64,000 nucleotides of DNA from Zeimonas sp032027205 (GCA_032027205.1 JAVSMN010000001.1:2341254-2405253), one strand, 5' to 3'. Counted from the stretch's first letter, positions 16,897 to 25,510 are shown. Program-made: numbers and translations. The notes: generated by a model from the letters alone, not told the origin.

Positions 16897-18543
16897 TTAT
16901 AACGAGCGCACGCCCGTCCGCCCGTAGTAGTCGGGCAGCCGCAGCCCGTACGCGCCGGCGGGCAGTCCGCGCGCGATTCGCACCTGGGCGCCGCTGTAGA
17001 CCTCGTCGGGTTCCTGGCGTCCGGTTCGGTCGCGCACGACGCGCAGCGGTCCCTTGTCGGCGCCGGTCAGGACGACGAGCTTGGGCAGCACGCGCTCGCC
17101 GCGCGGACGATCGACGACCGCCGCCACTTCCCCGCCGCGCAGCTCGACGAGGGTGCCGACCGGGAACACGCCGATCGACAGCACGAAATGCTCGACCAGG
17201 TCGCGGCAGAACAGCGACTTCGCCCATTCGTTCAGCGCCGAGAGCGCATCCTCGACCGACAACGGATTGGCATAGGCGCGCACCGCGGTCAGTCCGCTGA
17301 ACGTATCGACGATCGCCGCCATCCGGCCGAGCAGCCCGATGTCGTTGCCGCGCAGGCGGCGCGGATAACCGGAGCCGTCGAGCCGCTCGTGGTGTTCGCC
17401 GATCGCGCGCAGCACCTCGGGTTCGAGCGCCCCGGCGCGCTCGAGCAGGTCGCGGCCGATCGCCACGTGCTGCTGCATCAATGCGTAGTCGTGCGGAGCG
17501 AGCATGCCGGGGTGCTCGAGCAGTTCGCGCGGCAGCAGCGCCTTGCCCAGATCGAGCAGCAGCCCGACCAGCGCGAGTTCGCGCAGCGACGGCGACGGCA
17601 TGCCGAGCGATCGGCCGAAGATCGCGAGGTTCAGCGCGACGGCCGTCGCGCCGTTCGGTCGCGCAGCGTTCTGCGCATACAGCGCCTCGGCCCAGCGCAT
17701 GGCTTCGGGCGCGTGCTGCAGCGTGGCGACGAAGTCTTCGATCACCGGCTCGAGCGAGTCGAGGGCAGGCGTGCTTCCCTGGCGCACCTGCGCGACGAGC
17801 GCATCGGCCGCGCCGACCAGGCGCGCGTGCACGAGGCGAGCCTGCGGAAAGCTTTCGCGCATCGGCGACAACTCGGCCGGCTCGACTGCACCGATGCTCT
17901 CGCCGTAACGCGCGCGCAGCTCGTCGAGCGCGCACGGACGCTCGCGTTCGTCCGCGCTCCCCGGCTCGGCGACGAACCAGCTGCGAAGCCGTGCGATGGC
18001 GCCACTGCGTTCCCGCAGCGGTTGGCCTTCGTTCGCGCGCAACAGCGCACGCAGGCGCACGCGCGCCGCTTCGCTCGGATGCACGTCGTCGCGCCGCTCG
18101 GTGGGCTTGGCGGGCAGTGCGGCAGGTCGGTTCGTGTTGCGGCGAGCGGCGCGGGCAGTCGCCTCGGCCGCGTCGTCGTCGGAAGCAGGCTCGGCCGCCG
18201 GCGCATCGAACCCGCCGAAGGGCTCGCCTGCCAGCGAGAGCGTCTGCGGGCTCGACAGCACCGCCGCCGCGCGGATCGCTTCCCGCATCTCGGCGGCCGA
18301 TCGCGACGGGTCTACGCGCACCTGCCGGCAATGCGTGCGAATCGCCGCCAGCTCGTCGTCGCCTGACACCAGCAGGCCGCCTTGCGGCAGCGGCGTATCG
18401 CTCCACGGTCGATCCAGTCCGGCGACGAACATGCCGGCGAGCACGCGTCGCGCCTCGATGCGCGGCAGCTCGCCCTCGTCGTCGCCATCGAACGACGCCG
18501 GGTAGACGATTTCCTCGAGATCGGCAACGAAGGTCGTGGACAT
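16897..18543 (-). CDS. second DUF3391/HD-GYP protein, metal site more strongly degenerate
   Basis: This 548-residue paralogue of the HD-GYP protein at 11884-13470 has the same order: DUF3391-like N-terminus (RVLAGMFVAGLDRPW, residues 33-47), a long low-complexity basic middle, an HD-GYP domain (about 280-465), and the shared C-terminal GAYGLRLPDYY. H359, H384-H385, GYP at 392-394, K334 and D413 remain. The first histidine is replaced (G298), and the HD dyad reads L330-D331. With two ligands gone it is unlikely to hydrolyse c-di-GMP. It lies upstream of ahcY, whose promoter overlaps its 3' end. Role unknown; a c-di-GMP effector is an inference. Confidence 0.82.
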   Translation of the reverse strand: MSTTFVADLEEIVYPASFDGDDEGELPRIEARRVLAGMFVAGLDRPWSDTPLPQGGLLVSGDDELAAIRTHCRQVRVDPSRSAAEMREAIRAAAVLSSPQTLSLAGEPFGGFDAPAAEPASDDDAAEATARAARRNTNRPAALPAKPTERRDDVHPSEAARVRLRALLRANEGQPLRERSGAIARLRSWFVAEPGSADERERPCALDELRARYGESIGAVEPAELSPMRESFPQARLVHARLVGAADALVAQVRQGSTPALDSLEPVIEDFVATLQHAPEAMRWAEALYAQNAARPNGATAVALNLAIFGRSLGMPSPSLRELALVGLLLDLGKALLPRELLEHPGMLAPHDYALMQQHVAIGRDLLERAGALEPEVLRAIGEHHERLDGSGYPRRLRGNDIGLLGRMAAIVDTFSGLTAVRAYANPLSVEDALSALNEWAKSLFCRDLVEHFVLSIGVFPVGTLVELRGGEVAAVVDRPRGERVLPKLVVLTGADKGPLRVVRDRTGRQEPDEVYSGAQVRIARGLPAGAYGLRLPDYYGRTGVRSL

Positions 18544-18685
18544 GGGTGCGCGGCAACCGGTGAAGATCGCCGGAGCTTAGCGGCGGCACCCGGCCTCGAC
18601 CAAGGAGATGAGCGCCGGAGCAACGGCGCCTTTGGCCCTGGCCGACGGAAGGTCGGAACGCGTCCGTCGATGGATGGCCCCGCGC

Positions 18686-18691
18686 TACACT
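18686..18691 (+). promoter_or_regulatory. -10-like box immediately before pdxH
   Basis: TACACT ends 7 nt before the pdxH ATG. If used, transcription would start at or one base before the start codon and give a leaderless message. There is no Shine-Dalgarno between the box and the ATG, which agrees with this. The -35 region is weak. Confidence 0.4.
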
Positions 18692-18698
18692 CGCAGCG

Positions 18699-19340
18699 AT
18701 GACGAGACTGTCCGATCTGCGCAAGAGCTACGAGCGGGGCGAACTCGACGAGAGCCACGCCTGCCGCGATCCCGTCGAGCAGTTCCGGCAGTGGCTCGGG
18801 CAGGCGGTCGGCGCGAACGTGCCCGAGCCGAATGCGATGACGGTCGCTACCGTCGGCGACGCCGGCCGTCCGTCGACGCGAGTCGTGCTGATCAAGGACT
18901 TCGACGAACGCGGCGTCGTCTGGTATTCGAATTACGAAAGCCGCAAGGGTCGCGAGCTTGCCGGCAACCCGTACGCGGCTCTGCAGTTCCACTGGGTCGA
19001 ACTCGAGCGCGTCGTGCGGATCGAGGGGCTGGTCTCGCGGGTCGACGCGGCAGAGTCCGATGAGTATTACGCATCGCGGCCGCTGGCTTCGCGCATCGGC
19101 GCCTGGGCTTCGGAGCAGAGCCGGCCGCTCGCTTCACGCGCCGCGCTGGTCGCGCGCGCGGCCGAGTTCGGGTTGAAGTTTGGCCTGCACCCGCCAAGGC
19201 CGCCGCACTGGGGCGGCTTTCGGCTGGCGCCCGATTACTGGGAGTTCTGGCAGGGGCGGCCGTCGCGCCTGCACGATCGCCTGACCTACCGACGCGTGCC
19301 GGGCCAGGACGGGTGGAGCATGCAGCGGCTGGCGCCGTGA
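18699..19340 (+). CDS. pdxH: pyridoxamine/pyridoxine 5'-phosphate oxidase PdxH
   Basis: PdxH is an FMN flavoenzyme that oxidises PNP or PMP to pyridoxal 5'-phosphate. The 213-residue protein matches the family length. It shows the FMN-binding strand RPSTRVVLIKDFDERG, the YSNYESRKG loop, the EQSRP motif, and the C-terminal WGGFRLAPDYWEFWQG followed by RLHDR, all signature segments. It is divergent from the second HD-GYP gene and converges on a small hypothetical gene with 11 bp between. The start sits directly behind a -10-like box. Confidence 0.96.
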   Translation: MTRLSDLRKSYERGELDESHACRDPVEQFRQWLGQAVGANVPEPNAMTVATVGDAGRPSTRVVLIKDFDERGVVWYSNYESRKGRELAGNPYAALQFHWVELERVVRIEGLVSRVDAAESDEYYASRPLASRIGAWASEQSRPLASRAALVARAAEFGLKFGLHPPRPPHWGGFRLAPDYWEFWQGRPSRLHDRLTYRRVPGQDGWSMQRLAP

Positions 19341-19351
19341 TCAACGTGCCA

Positions 19352-19789
19352 TCAATGCAACTTGCGCTCGAGCAGTCCGAGCAGCGCTGCCGCCGGCAGG
19401 CGGCAGGCCCGGTTGCCGGCGCGGGCGGCGACCTCGCGTAGGCGCGGGGCGTACGCGATCAGCGCTTCCAGCGCGCTCGAGTCGTCGTGCAGAAAGGCCT
19501 GCGCGAGCGCAGCGACCCAGGTGTCCGGTTCGGGCTCCTCGCGGCTGCATTCGCAGCCCTCGCCGGCTTCGAGCCGCGCGGCGAGGGCGACCAGGCGCAG
19601 CCGGGTGGCGATCGGAAGCTCGGTTTCGTCGGCCAGCGCTTCGCTGAGATGTGCGGCGAGCCCCGGGCGAGCGCGCGGACATTCGATCAGGCGGGCGACG
19701 TCGTGCAGTGCGGGCGACATGGGCTCATTGGAGCAGAGCGGGCAACGCGCCGGCTTGATCGACGTCACGATCGGGGCGATGTTGCGCAC
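19352..19789 (-). CDS. hypothetical protein downstream of metK
   Basis: This reading frame has strongly GC-rich third positions and is codirectional with metK, 48 bp after its stop, so I regard it as a gene. The 145-residue product is alpha-helical and mildly acidic. Cysteines occur as CPLC near the N-terminus and CEC in the middle. The listed start is a GTG at 19789 without a clear ribosome-binding site. An ATG at 19720 (MSPALHD) would remove the CPLC and is equally defensible. I do not recognise the family. Membership of a metK operon is inferred only from position. Confidence 0.5.
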   Translation of the reverse strand: MRNIAPIVTSIKPARCPLCSNEPMSPALHDVARLIECPRARPGLAAHLSEALADETELPIATRLRLVALAARLEAGEGCECSREEPEPDTWVAALAQAFLHDDSSALEALIAYAPRLREVAARAGNRACRLPAAALLGLLERKLH

Positions 19790-19837
19790 GCCGGCGCCGC
19801 CGCCCGTCGGGCTGCGGCTGCCGGTCGTGCGCCGCCG

Positions 19838-21004
19838 TCAGACGCCGGCTTCGGCGCGCAGCGCCTCGGCCTTGTCGGTGCGCTCCCACGAGAACTCGGG
19901 CTCGTCGCGGCCGAAGTGCCCGTAGGCGGCCGTCTTCCGGTACACCGGGCGCAGCAGGTCGAGCATTTGCACGATGCCGCGCGGGCGCAGGTCGAAGTGA
20001 TGGGCGACGAGTTCGGACAGCCGCTCGTCGGATACCGCTCCGGTGCCCTGCGTGGTGACCATGATCGACGTCGGCTTCGCGATACCGATGGCGTACGACA
20101 GCTGTACCAGACAGCGGCGCGCGAGACCGGCGGCGACGATGTTCTTCGCGACGTAGCGCGCAGCGTACGCGGCCGAGCGGTCGACCTTCGACGGATCCTT
20201 GCCCGAGAACGCGCCGCCGCCGTGCGGCGCCGAGCCGCCGTAGGTGTCGACGATGATCTTGCGTCCGGTGAGCCCGCAGTCGCCCTGCGGCCCGCCGACG
20301 ACGAAGCGTCCGGTGGGATTCACCAGGTAGCGCACCTCGTTGCGCCGCATCGACTCCGGAATCACCGGCTTGATCAGCTCCTCGATCACCGCCTCGCGGA
20401 TCAGCGCCTGGCTGATGTCGGGCGAGTGCTGGGTGGAGATGACGACGGTGTCGGCCGATTGCGGGCGGCCGTCGGCATAGCGCAGCGTGACCTGCGACTT
20501 CGCATCCGGGCGCAGCCACGCGAGCTTGCCGCTCTTGCGCAGCTGCGACTGCCGCTCGACGAGCCGGTGCGCGTAATAGATCGCCGCCGGCATGTATTCG
20601 GGGGTTTCGTCGCAGGCGTAGCCGAACATCAGGCCCTGGTCGCCCGCGCCCTGGTCGAGGTTGTCGTCGCCGGCGTGGTCGACGCCCTGCGCGATGTCGG
20701 GCGACTGCTTGTCGTAGGCCACCAGCACGCCGCAGCCGCGGTAGTCGATGCCGAACTCGGTGTTGTCGTAGCCGATCGACTTCAGCGTGTCGCGCGCGAT
20801 CTGGATGTAGTCGATGTTGGCCTTCGACGTGATTTCGCCGGCGAGCACGACCAGTCCGGTGGTGCAAAGCGTTTCGGCGGCCACGCGCGACAGGCGGTCC
20901 TGCTCGAGCAGGGCGTCGAGGATGGCGTCGGAGATCTGGTCGGCAACCTTGTCGGGGTGCCCTTCGGAGACCGATTCCGAGGTGAACAGATATTCGCTGG
21001 TCAA
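19838..21004 (-). CDS. metK: S-adenosylmethionine synthetase MetK (TTG start)
   Basis: MetK makes SAM from ATP and methionine as a tetramer with Mg and K ions. The 388-residue protein carries GHPDK near residue 15, GAGDQG and GGGAFSGKDPSKVDRS, the family signatures. The start is TTG at 21004: a strong AGGAG sits 7 nt upstream, and the sequence TSEYLFTSESVSEGHPDK begins at the expected distance from the catalytic histidine. No ATG or GTG fits better. A small hypothetical gene follows. The leader is about 118 nt long and contains a stable hairpin touching the Shine-Dalgarno. Confidence 0.96.
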   Translation of the reverse strand: MTSEYLFTSESVSEGHPDKVADQISDAILDALLEQDRLSRVAAETLCTTGLVVLAGEITSKANIDYIQIARDTLKSIGYDNTEFGIDYRGCGVLVAYDKQSPDIAQGVDHAGDDNLDQGAGDQGLMFGYACDETPEYMPAAIYYAHRLVERQSQLRKSGKLAWLRPDAKSQVTLRYADGRPQSADTVVISTQHSPDISQALIREAVIEELIKPVIPESMRRNEVRYLVNPTGRFVVGGPQGDCGLTGRKIIVDTYGGSAPHGGGAFSGKDPSKVDRSAAYAARYVAKNIVAAGLARRCLVQLSYAIGIAKPTSIMVTTQGTGAVSDERLSELVAHHFDLRPRGIVQMLDLLRPVYRKTAAYGHFGRDEPEFSWERTDKAEALRAEAGV

Positions 21005-21009
21005 GGCTT

Positions 21010-21033
21010 CTCTCCTGTCGGCGCGCTGCCGAC
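21010..21033 (-). promoter_or_regulatory. metK ribosome-binding site with adjoining hairpin
   Basis: On the minus strand a perfect 6-bp stem GTCGGC/GCCGAC with a 5-nt loop (21033-21017) runs directly into the Shine-Dalgarno AGGAGAG (21016-21010) of the TTG start. Such an arrangement can modulate translation. I could not match the leader to a known SAM riboswitch class. Confidence 0.4.
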
Positions 21034-21128
21034 CTTCGAGAAGCAGCGACGCTTTAGCGGATTTGTTGGCCGGCGCCCGATGCGCCGCCCGTCGCCCCGC
21101 AAGTTGTCGTTAACTCGGCGACGCTCCG

Positions 21129-21134
21129 ATTATA
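21129..21134 (-). promoter_or_regulatory. -10 box of the metK promoter
   Basis: TATAAT on the minus strand, 125 nt upstream of the metK start codon. No convincing -35 hexamer is seen 17 nt further upstream. The position predicts a leader of about 118 nt. Confidence 0.55.
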
Positions 21135-21176
21135 GGGTAGGCTCGCGCCTCGCCGACGGCCCCAGGCCCTGATCCG

Positions 21177-22091
21177 ATGACGACATTGCCGATGCCCTCC
21201 GGCGCCCACCGCAGCGGCGTCGCGCTGTTCGTGCTGCGCGGCATCGGTCGATTGCCGCTGCGCGCATCGCGCACGCTCGGCGCGCTGCTCGGCTGGATCG
21301 CGTACGCAGCATCGCCCGGCTACCGGCGCAAGATCCGCTCGAACCTTCGGCGGGCCGGCTTCGATGCGCCGGCCATGCGCTGGCGAGTCGCGGGCGAGGC
21401 CGGCCGCACGATGGGCGAACTGCCGTGGGTATGGACGCGTCCGCTGGCGCAGGTCGCCGCCCGCGTCGCCTGCCGGCCGGACGACATCCAGGTGCTCGAG
21501 GACGCCGAACGCGCCGGGCGCGGCGTGCTGTTCGTCACGCCCCACCTCGGCGCCTTCGACGTCGCCGCCCGCTGGTACGCGACGCGCGCTCCGATCACCG
21601 TTCTGTTCAAGCCGCCGCGCAAGACGTGGTTGCGCCCGCTGGTCGCATTCGTGCGCAATCGCGACGCGATGCGAGCCGTACCGCCGACGCTCGGCGGCCT
21701 GCGCGCGCTGCTGCGCGCGCTGCGCGCACGGCAGGCCGTCGGCCTGCTGCCCGACCAGGTGCCGAGCGCGGGCGAGGGACGCTGGGCGCCGTTCTTCGGC
21801 GAGCACGCCTACACGATGACGTTGCCCGAACGGCTCGTGCAGCAGACCGGCGCGCGCGTCGTCGTCGCGGTCTGCGAGCGCGTCGCGCGTCCGCCCGGAT
21901 GGCGGCTTCGCGTCGAGTCGATGCGCGAGGCGCCCGCGGCGGAGGCGTTGAACGCCCGCCTGCAGCAGACGATCCTGCGCACTCCCGAGCAGTACCTGTG
22001 GGGGTACAACCGCTATCGCCGGCCGCCGGGGGCGCCGCAGCGCGAGGAGGCCGGTTCGCAGTCCGTCGGTGGAAGCGGCGGTGCTGGTTGA
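21177..22091 (+). CDS. lipid A biosynthesis lauroyl-type acyltransferase (LpxL/HtrB family)
   Basis: This inner-membrane acyltransferase adds a secondary acyl chain to the lipid A precursor. The protein has 304 residues, with a hydrophobic N-terminal region (15-47) and the HxxxxD catalytic motif HLGAFD at 123-128. It also has the family segments LPDQVPSAGEG and the C-terminal EQYLWGYNRYRRP. It is divergent from metK. A second paralogue begins within its last 23 bp, so the two are translationally coupled. Which fatty acid is used cannot be read from the sequence. Confidence 0.9.
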   Translation: MTTLPMPSGAHRSGVALFVLRGIGRLPLRASRTLGALLGWIAYAASPGYRRKIRSNLRRAGFDAPAMRWRVAGEAGRTMGELPWVWTRPLAQVAARVACRPDDIQVLEDAERAGRGVLFVTPHLGAFDVAARWYATRAPITVLFKPPRKTWLRPLVAFVRNRDAMRAVPPTLGGLRALLRALRARQAVGLLPDQVPSAGEGRWAPFFGEHAYTMTLPERLVQQTGARVVVAVCERVARPPGWRLRVESMREAPAAEALNARLQQTILRTPEQYLWGYNRYRRPPGAPQREEAGSQSVGGSGGAG

Positions 22092-22974
22092 CGCGCTCAC
22101 CTATCTGGGACTGGCGCTGCTGCGCGCGGTCTCGAAGTTGCCGTATCCGATGCTGCGCGGGCTCGGCCGCGTCGGCGGCGCCGTCGCCTGGCGTGTTGCG
22201 CGCGATCGGCGTCGCGTCACGCTGCGCAACCTGGAGCTGTGCTTTCCGCAGTGGAGCCGGGCGCGGCGCGAAGCCGTCGCCCGCGCGCACTTCCGCTACT
22301 TCGTGCGCAGCCTTCTCGATCGATTCATCCTCTGGTACGCGCCGGTACCGCGCGTGCGCGCGTTGTGCCGCCTCGAAGGCGCCGAGCACTACGAGAAGCA
22401 TCGCGGTCGGCCGGTGATCCTGCTCGCGCCGCACTTCGTCGGTTGCGACGCGGGCGGCGCGCGCATGTTCTTCGAGACGCCGATCGTCTCGATGTACGCC
22501 AGGCAGAAGAACCGCGTGTTCGATGCGGCGATGAGGCGCGGCCGCACGCGGCTGCCCGGCGCCTCGATGGTCCTTCGCACCGACGGCCTGCGCGCCGCGG
22601 TGCGCGCGCTGCGCGCAGGCACTCCTTTCTATTTCCTTCCCGACATGGACCTGGGCGCGCGCGATGCGCTCTTCGTGCCCTTCTTCGGCGTGCCGGCAGC
22701 CACCGTGACGTCGGTCGCGCGGCTGGTGCGGCTCACCGGCGCAGTCGTCGTCCCGTGCGTGACGCGGATGACCGACGACGGCTACCTCGTCCAGCTGCAT
22801 CCGGCGTGGGAATCGTTTCCCGGCGAAGACCTGTACGAAGCCACGCGTCGGATGAACGCCTTCATCGAGCGGCGCGTGCTCGAGATGCCGGCGCAGTACC
22901 TGTGGAGCCATCGCCGCTTCAAGACGCGTCCGGCGGGCGAGCCGAGCCTGTACGCCGGCGACGATCGGCGATAA
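22069..22974 (+). CDS. second LpxL/LpxM-family lipid A acyltransferase
   Basis: This is the paralogue of the preceding gene, 301 residues, likewise expected in the inner membrane. HFVGCD at 122-127 is the HxxxxD motif, and FLPDMDLGARD and the C-terminal PAQYLWSHRRFKTRP match the family. The GTG start at 22069 overlaps the upstream gene by 23 bp; a later GTG at 22081 is possible. Two tandem acyltransferases are common in beta-proteobacteria and fit hexa-acylated lipid A. dapF begins 7 bp after its stop. Confidence 0.88.
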   Translation: MEAAVLVDALTYLGLALLRAVSKLPYPMLRGLGRVGGAVAWRVARDRRRVTLRNLELCFPQWSRARREAVARAHFRYFVRSLLDRFILWYAPVPRVRALCRLEGAEHYEKHRGRPVILLAPHFVGCDAGGARMFFETPIVSMYARQKNRVFDAAMRRGRTRLPGASMVLRTDGLRAAVRALRAGTPFYFLPDMDLGARDALFVPFFGVPAATVTSVARLVRLTGAVVVPCVTRMTDDGYLVQLHPAWESFPGEDLYEATRRMNAFIERRVLEMPAQYLWSHRRFKTRPAGEPSLYAGDDRR

Positions 22975-22981
22975 TCGGCCG

Positions 22982-23863
22982 ATGCTCAGCAGCAAGCTTC
23001 GCTTCACGAAGATGCACGGCGCCGGCAACGACTTCGTCGTCATCGACGGGGTTCGGCAGCCGGTGCGCTTCTCGCGCGAGCAGTGGCGCTGCCTTGCCGA
23101 TCGGCATCTGGGCGTCGGCGCCGACCAGATCCTTCTCGTCGAACCCTCGCCGGGCCCGGGAATCGATTTCCGCTATCGGATCTTCAATGCCGACGGCGAC
23201 GAGGTCGAGCAATGCGGCAACGGGGCCCGCTGCTTCGCGCGCTTCGTGCTCGAGCATGGCCTCACCGACCGGCGCACGATCCGCGTGCAGACGCTCGGCG
23301 GCATCATCGAGCCGGCGATGGAAGACGACGGACGCGTGCGCGTCGACATGGGCGTGCCCGCCTTCGGTGCGCAGGCCGTCGGCTTCGATGCGGCGGGCCT
23401 GCAGTCGCGCACGATCGGCGACGACACCGTCTGGATCCTCGACGAGGGCGAAGCGGGCGCACCGGTGTCGCTCGTCTCGATCGGCAATCCGCACGCGGTG
23501 CAGTTCGTCGACGACGTCGACGACGCGCCGGTGACCGACGAGGGCGCGCGCCTGAGCGGCTCGGCGCGCTTCGCGCGAGGCGTCAACGCCGGCTATGCGC
23601 AGATCGTCTCCCCGCACGAACTGCGGCTGCGCGTCTTCGAGCGCGGCGCCGGCGAGACGCTCGCCTGCGGCACCGGAGCCTGCGCGGCCGCGCTCGCCGG
23701 GATTCGCCAGCGGCGCTTGCACTCGCCGGTCGACGTGCGCACGCGCGGCGGGCGCCTGCGCATCGACTGGGATGGAACCCGCCTTGCCCTGACGGGCCCT
23801 GCGCGCACGGTCTTCGAAGGCGAGATCGACTGCGCGACGATCTTCGACACGGACTGCGAATGA
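22982..23863 (+). CDS. dapF: diaminopimelate epimerase DapF
   Basis: DapF interconverts LL- and meso-diaminopimelate for lysine and peptidoglycan synthesis without a cofactor. The 293-residue protein has the two active-site cysteines in QCGNGAR (C78) and ACGTGAC (C229), the N-terminal KMHGAGNDFVV signature, and the SIGNPHAV loop. It belongs to a tightly packed plus-strand cluster. Its TGA overlaps the ATG of the following DUF484 gene by 4 nt, the usual dapF-DUF484-xerC order in proteobacteria. Confidence 0.97.
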   Translation: MLSSKLRFTKMHGAGNDFVVIDGVRQPVRFSREQWRCLADRHLGVGADQILLVEPSPGPGIDFRYRIFNADGDEVEQCGNGARCFARFVLEHGLTDRRTIRVQTLGGIIEPAMEDDGRVRVDMGVPAFGAQAVGFDAAGLQSRTIGDDTVWILDEGEAGAPVSLVSIGNPHAVQFVDDVDDAPVTDEGARLSGSARFARGVNAGYAQIVSPHELRLRVFERGAGETLACGTGACAAALAGIRQRRLHSPVDVRTRGGRLRIDWDGTRLALTGPARTVFEGEIDCATIFDTDCE

Positions 23864-24534
23864 CCCGAAATTCCTGCGACGCCGACGACGTCGCGAACTA
23901 CCTGTACGAGAACCCCGACTTCTTCGAATCGCACGTCGAGTTGCTCGCGACGATCACCGTTCCGCATCCGCACGGCGGCCGGGCGATCTCGCTGCACGAA
24001 CGCCAGCTCGAGGTGCTGCGCGAAAAGTTGCGCGCGCACGAGATGAAGCTCGCCGAGCTCGTTCGCATCGGCCAGGAGAACGACGCGATCGCCGAGAAGC
24101 TGCATCGCTGGACGCGTCAACTGCTGCTTGCCACCGAGCCGCAGCGGCTGCCCGAGATCGTCGTCGACGGACTGCGCACGATCTTCTCGGTGCCGCAGGT
24201 GGCGATGCGGCTGTGGGGGCTGCGCGACGACTTCGTCGGCCTCGAATGGGCGCAGCCGGTGGCGGTCGATGCGATCACGCTGGCCAACAGCATGAAGCAG
24301 CCGTTTTGCGGTCCGAACTCCGATTTCCACGCCGCAACCTGGCTGCCCGACGGCGGTGCATCGACGCATTCGATCGCGTTGCTGCCGCTGCGCAAGGGCG
24401 TCGATCCGAAGGCCTTCGGGCTGGTGGTGCTCGGATCGTCCGACCCGGAGCGCTTCCACTCCGGCATGGGAACGGCGTTCCTCGAGCGAATCGCCGGAAC
24501 GGCCGGCGCGGCGCTGTCCCGCCTGGCCGAATAG
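23860..24534 (+). CDS. DUF484 family protein (GAF-like)
   Basis: From the ATG at 23860, which overlaps the dapF stop (ATGA), the protein has 224 residues. The N-terminus DVANYLYENPDFFESHVELL and the following PHPHGGRAISLHERQ are characteristic of DUF484. The helix after it is likely a coiled coil. The C-terminal half (about 85-220) resembles a GAF domain with a conserved ALLPLR strand. The family sits between dapF and xerC in many proteobacteria, and its function is unknown. The genomic link to xerC is the only functional hint. Confidence 0.88.
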   Translation: MTRNSCDADDVANYLYENPDFFESHVELLATITVPHPHGGRAISLHERQLEVLREKLRAHEMKLAELVRIGQENDAIAEKLHRWTRQLLLATEPQRLPEIVVDGLRTIFSVPQVAMRLWGLRDDFVGLEWAQPVAVDAITLANSMKQPFCGPNSDFHAATWLPDGGASTHSIALLPLRKGVDPKAFGLVVLGSSDPERFHSGMGTAFLERIAGTAGAALSRLAE

Positions 24535-24541
24535 ATTCGCG

Positions 24542-25510
24542 ATGGCCACGCCGGCGATCCAGCGGTACCTCGCGCTGCTCGCCGGTGAGCGCGGCTTCTC
24601 GCCGCGTACGATCGCCAGCTACGGCGTCGATTTCACCGTGCTGGCAACGCTCGCCCGCAGCGCCGACGGCGGCGCCGGCGAGGAGCCCGACTGGGCCGGG
24701 GTCGGACAGCAGGATCTTCGCCGGTGGGTGGCTGCCAGCGCGCGCGACGGCGCTTCGGCGCGCACGATTGCGCGGCGGCTGTCGGCGTGGCGCGGCTTCT
24801 TCGACTGGCTTGCCGCGCAAGGGCTCGTGCCGGCGAATCCGGCGCGCGGCCTGCGCGCGCCGCGCGCGCCGCGACGGCTGCCGAAGGCGCTCGCCCCCGA
24901 CCTGGCGGTGCAACTCGTGCAGCCGCAGGTGCAGCCCGATGCGGGCGACGACGATTTCTCGGCGGCACGCGACGATGCGATCGCCGAGCTCTTCTATTCG
25001 TCCGGGCTGCGCCTTTCCGAACTCGTTTCGCTCGACGTGCATCATTTCGCCGAAGCGCCGGCGTCGACCGGCTGGATCGATCTCGAGGAAGCCGAGGCGA
25101 CCGTCCTCGGCAAGGGCGGGCGCCGGCGCACGGTGCCGGTCGGCAGCGCAGCGCGTGCGGCGCTCGCCCGCTGGCTCGCGCTTCGCGCCGAGTGGCGAGC
25201 GCTGCACGCGGGCTGCGACGAGCGTGCATTGTTCCTCGGCTCGCGCGGCGCGCGAATCTCTCCGCGCACGGTGCAGCTGCGGCTGAAGCGACGCGCGCTG
25301 CTTCGGGGGATCCCCGCCAACGTGCATCCGCACGTGTTGCGCCATTCGTTCGCCAGCCACCTGCTGCAATCGAGCGGCGACCTGCGCGCGGTGCAGGAGC
25401 TGCTCGGGCACGCGAGCATCTCCACCACGCAGATCTACACGTCGCTCGACTTCCAGCGGCTCGCGGCAGTCTACGACGCCGCTCATCCGCGCGCGCGCCG
25501 CCGCAGCTGA
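24542..25510 (+). CDS. xerC: site-specific tyrosine recombinase XerC
   Basis: XerC resolves chromosome dimers at dif together with XerD. From the ATG at 24542 the protein has 322 residues: an N-terminal SAM-like core-binding domain (1-105) and a catalytic domain. The catalytic set is complete: R157 in GLRLSEL, K191 in LGKGG, H264 and R267 in HVLRH, H290 in LGHASIS and nucleophile Y299. The start is 7 bp after the DUF484 stop. Identity as XerC rather than XerD follows from the dapF-DUF484 neighbourhood. Confidence 0.93.
   Translation: MATPAIQRYLALLAGERGFSPRTIASYGVDFTVLATLARSADGGAGEEPDWAGVGQQDLRRWVAASARDGASARTIARRLSAWRGFFDWLAAQGLVPANPARGLRAPRAPRRLPKALAPDLAVQLVQPQVQPDAGDDDFSAARDDAIAELFYSSGLRLSELVSLDVHHFAEAPASTGWIDLEEAEATVLGKGGRRRTVPVGSAARAALARWLALRAEWRALHAGCDERALFLGSRGARISPRTVQLRLKRRALLRGIPANVHPHVLRHSFASHLLQSSGDLRAVQELLGHASISTTQIYTSLDFQRLAAVYDAAHPRARRRS

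Noticed and set aside
24542..25510. Integrase of a genomic island
   Set aside because: The tyrosine recombinase lies in the conserved dapF-DUF484-xerC order, has XerC length, and has no adjacent tRNA or att repeats.
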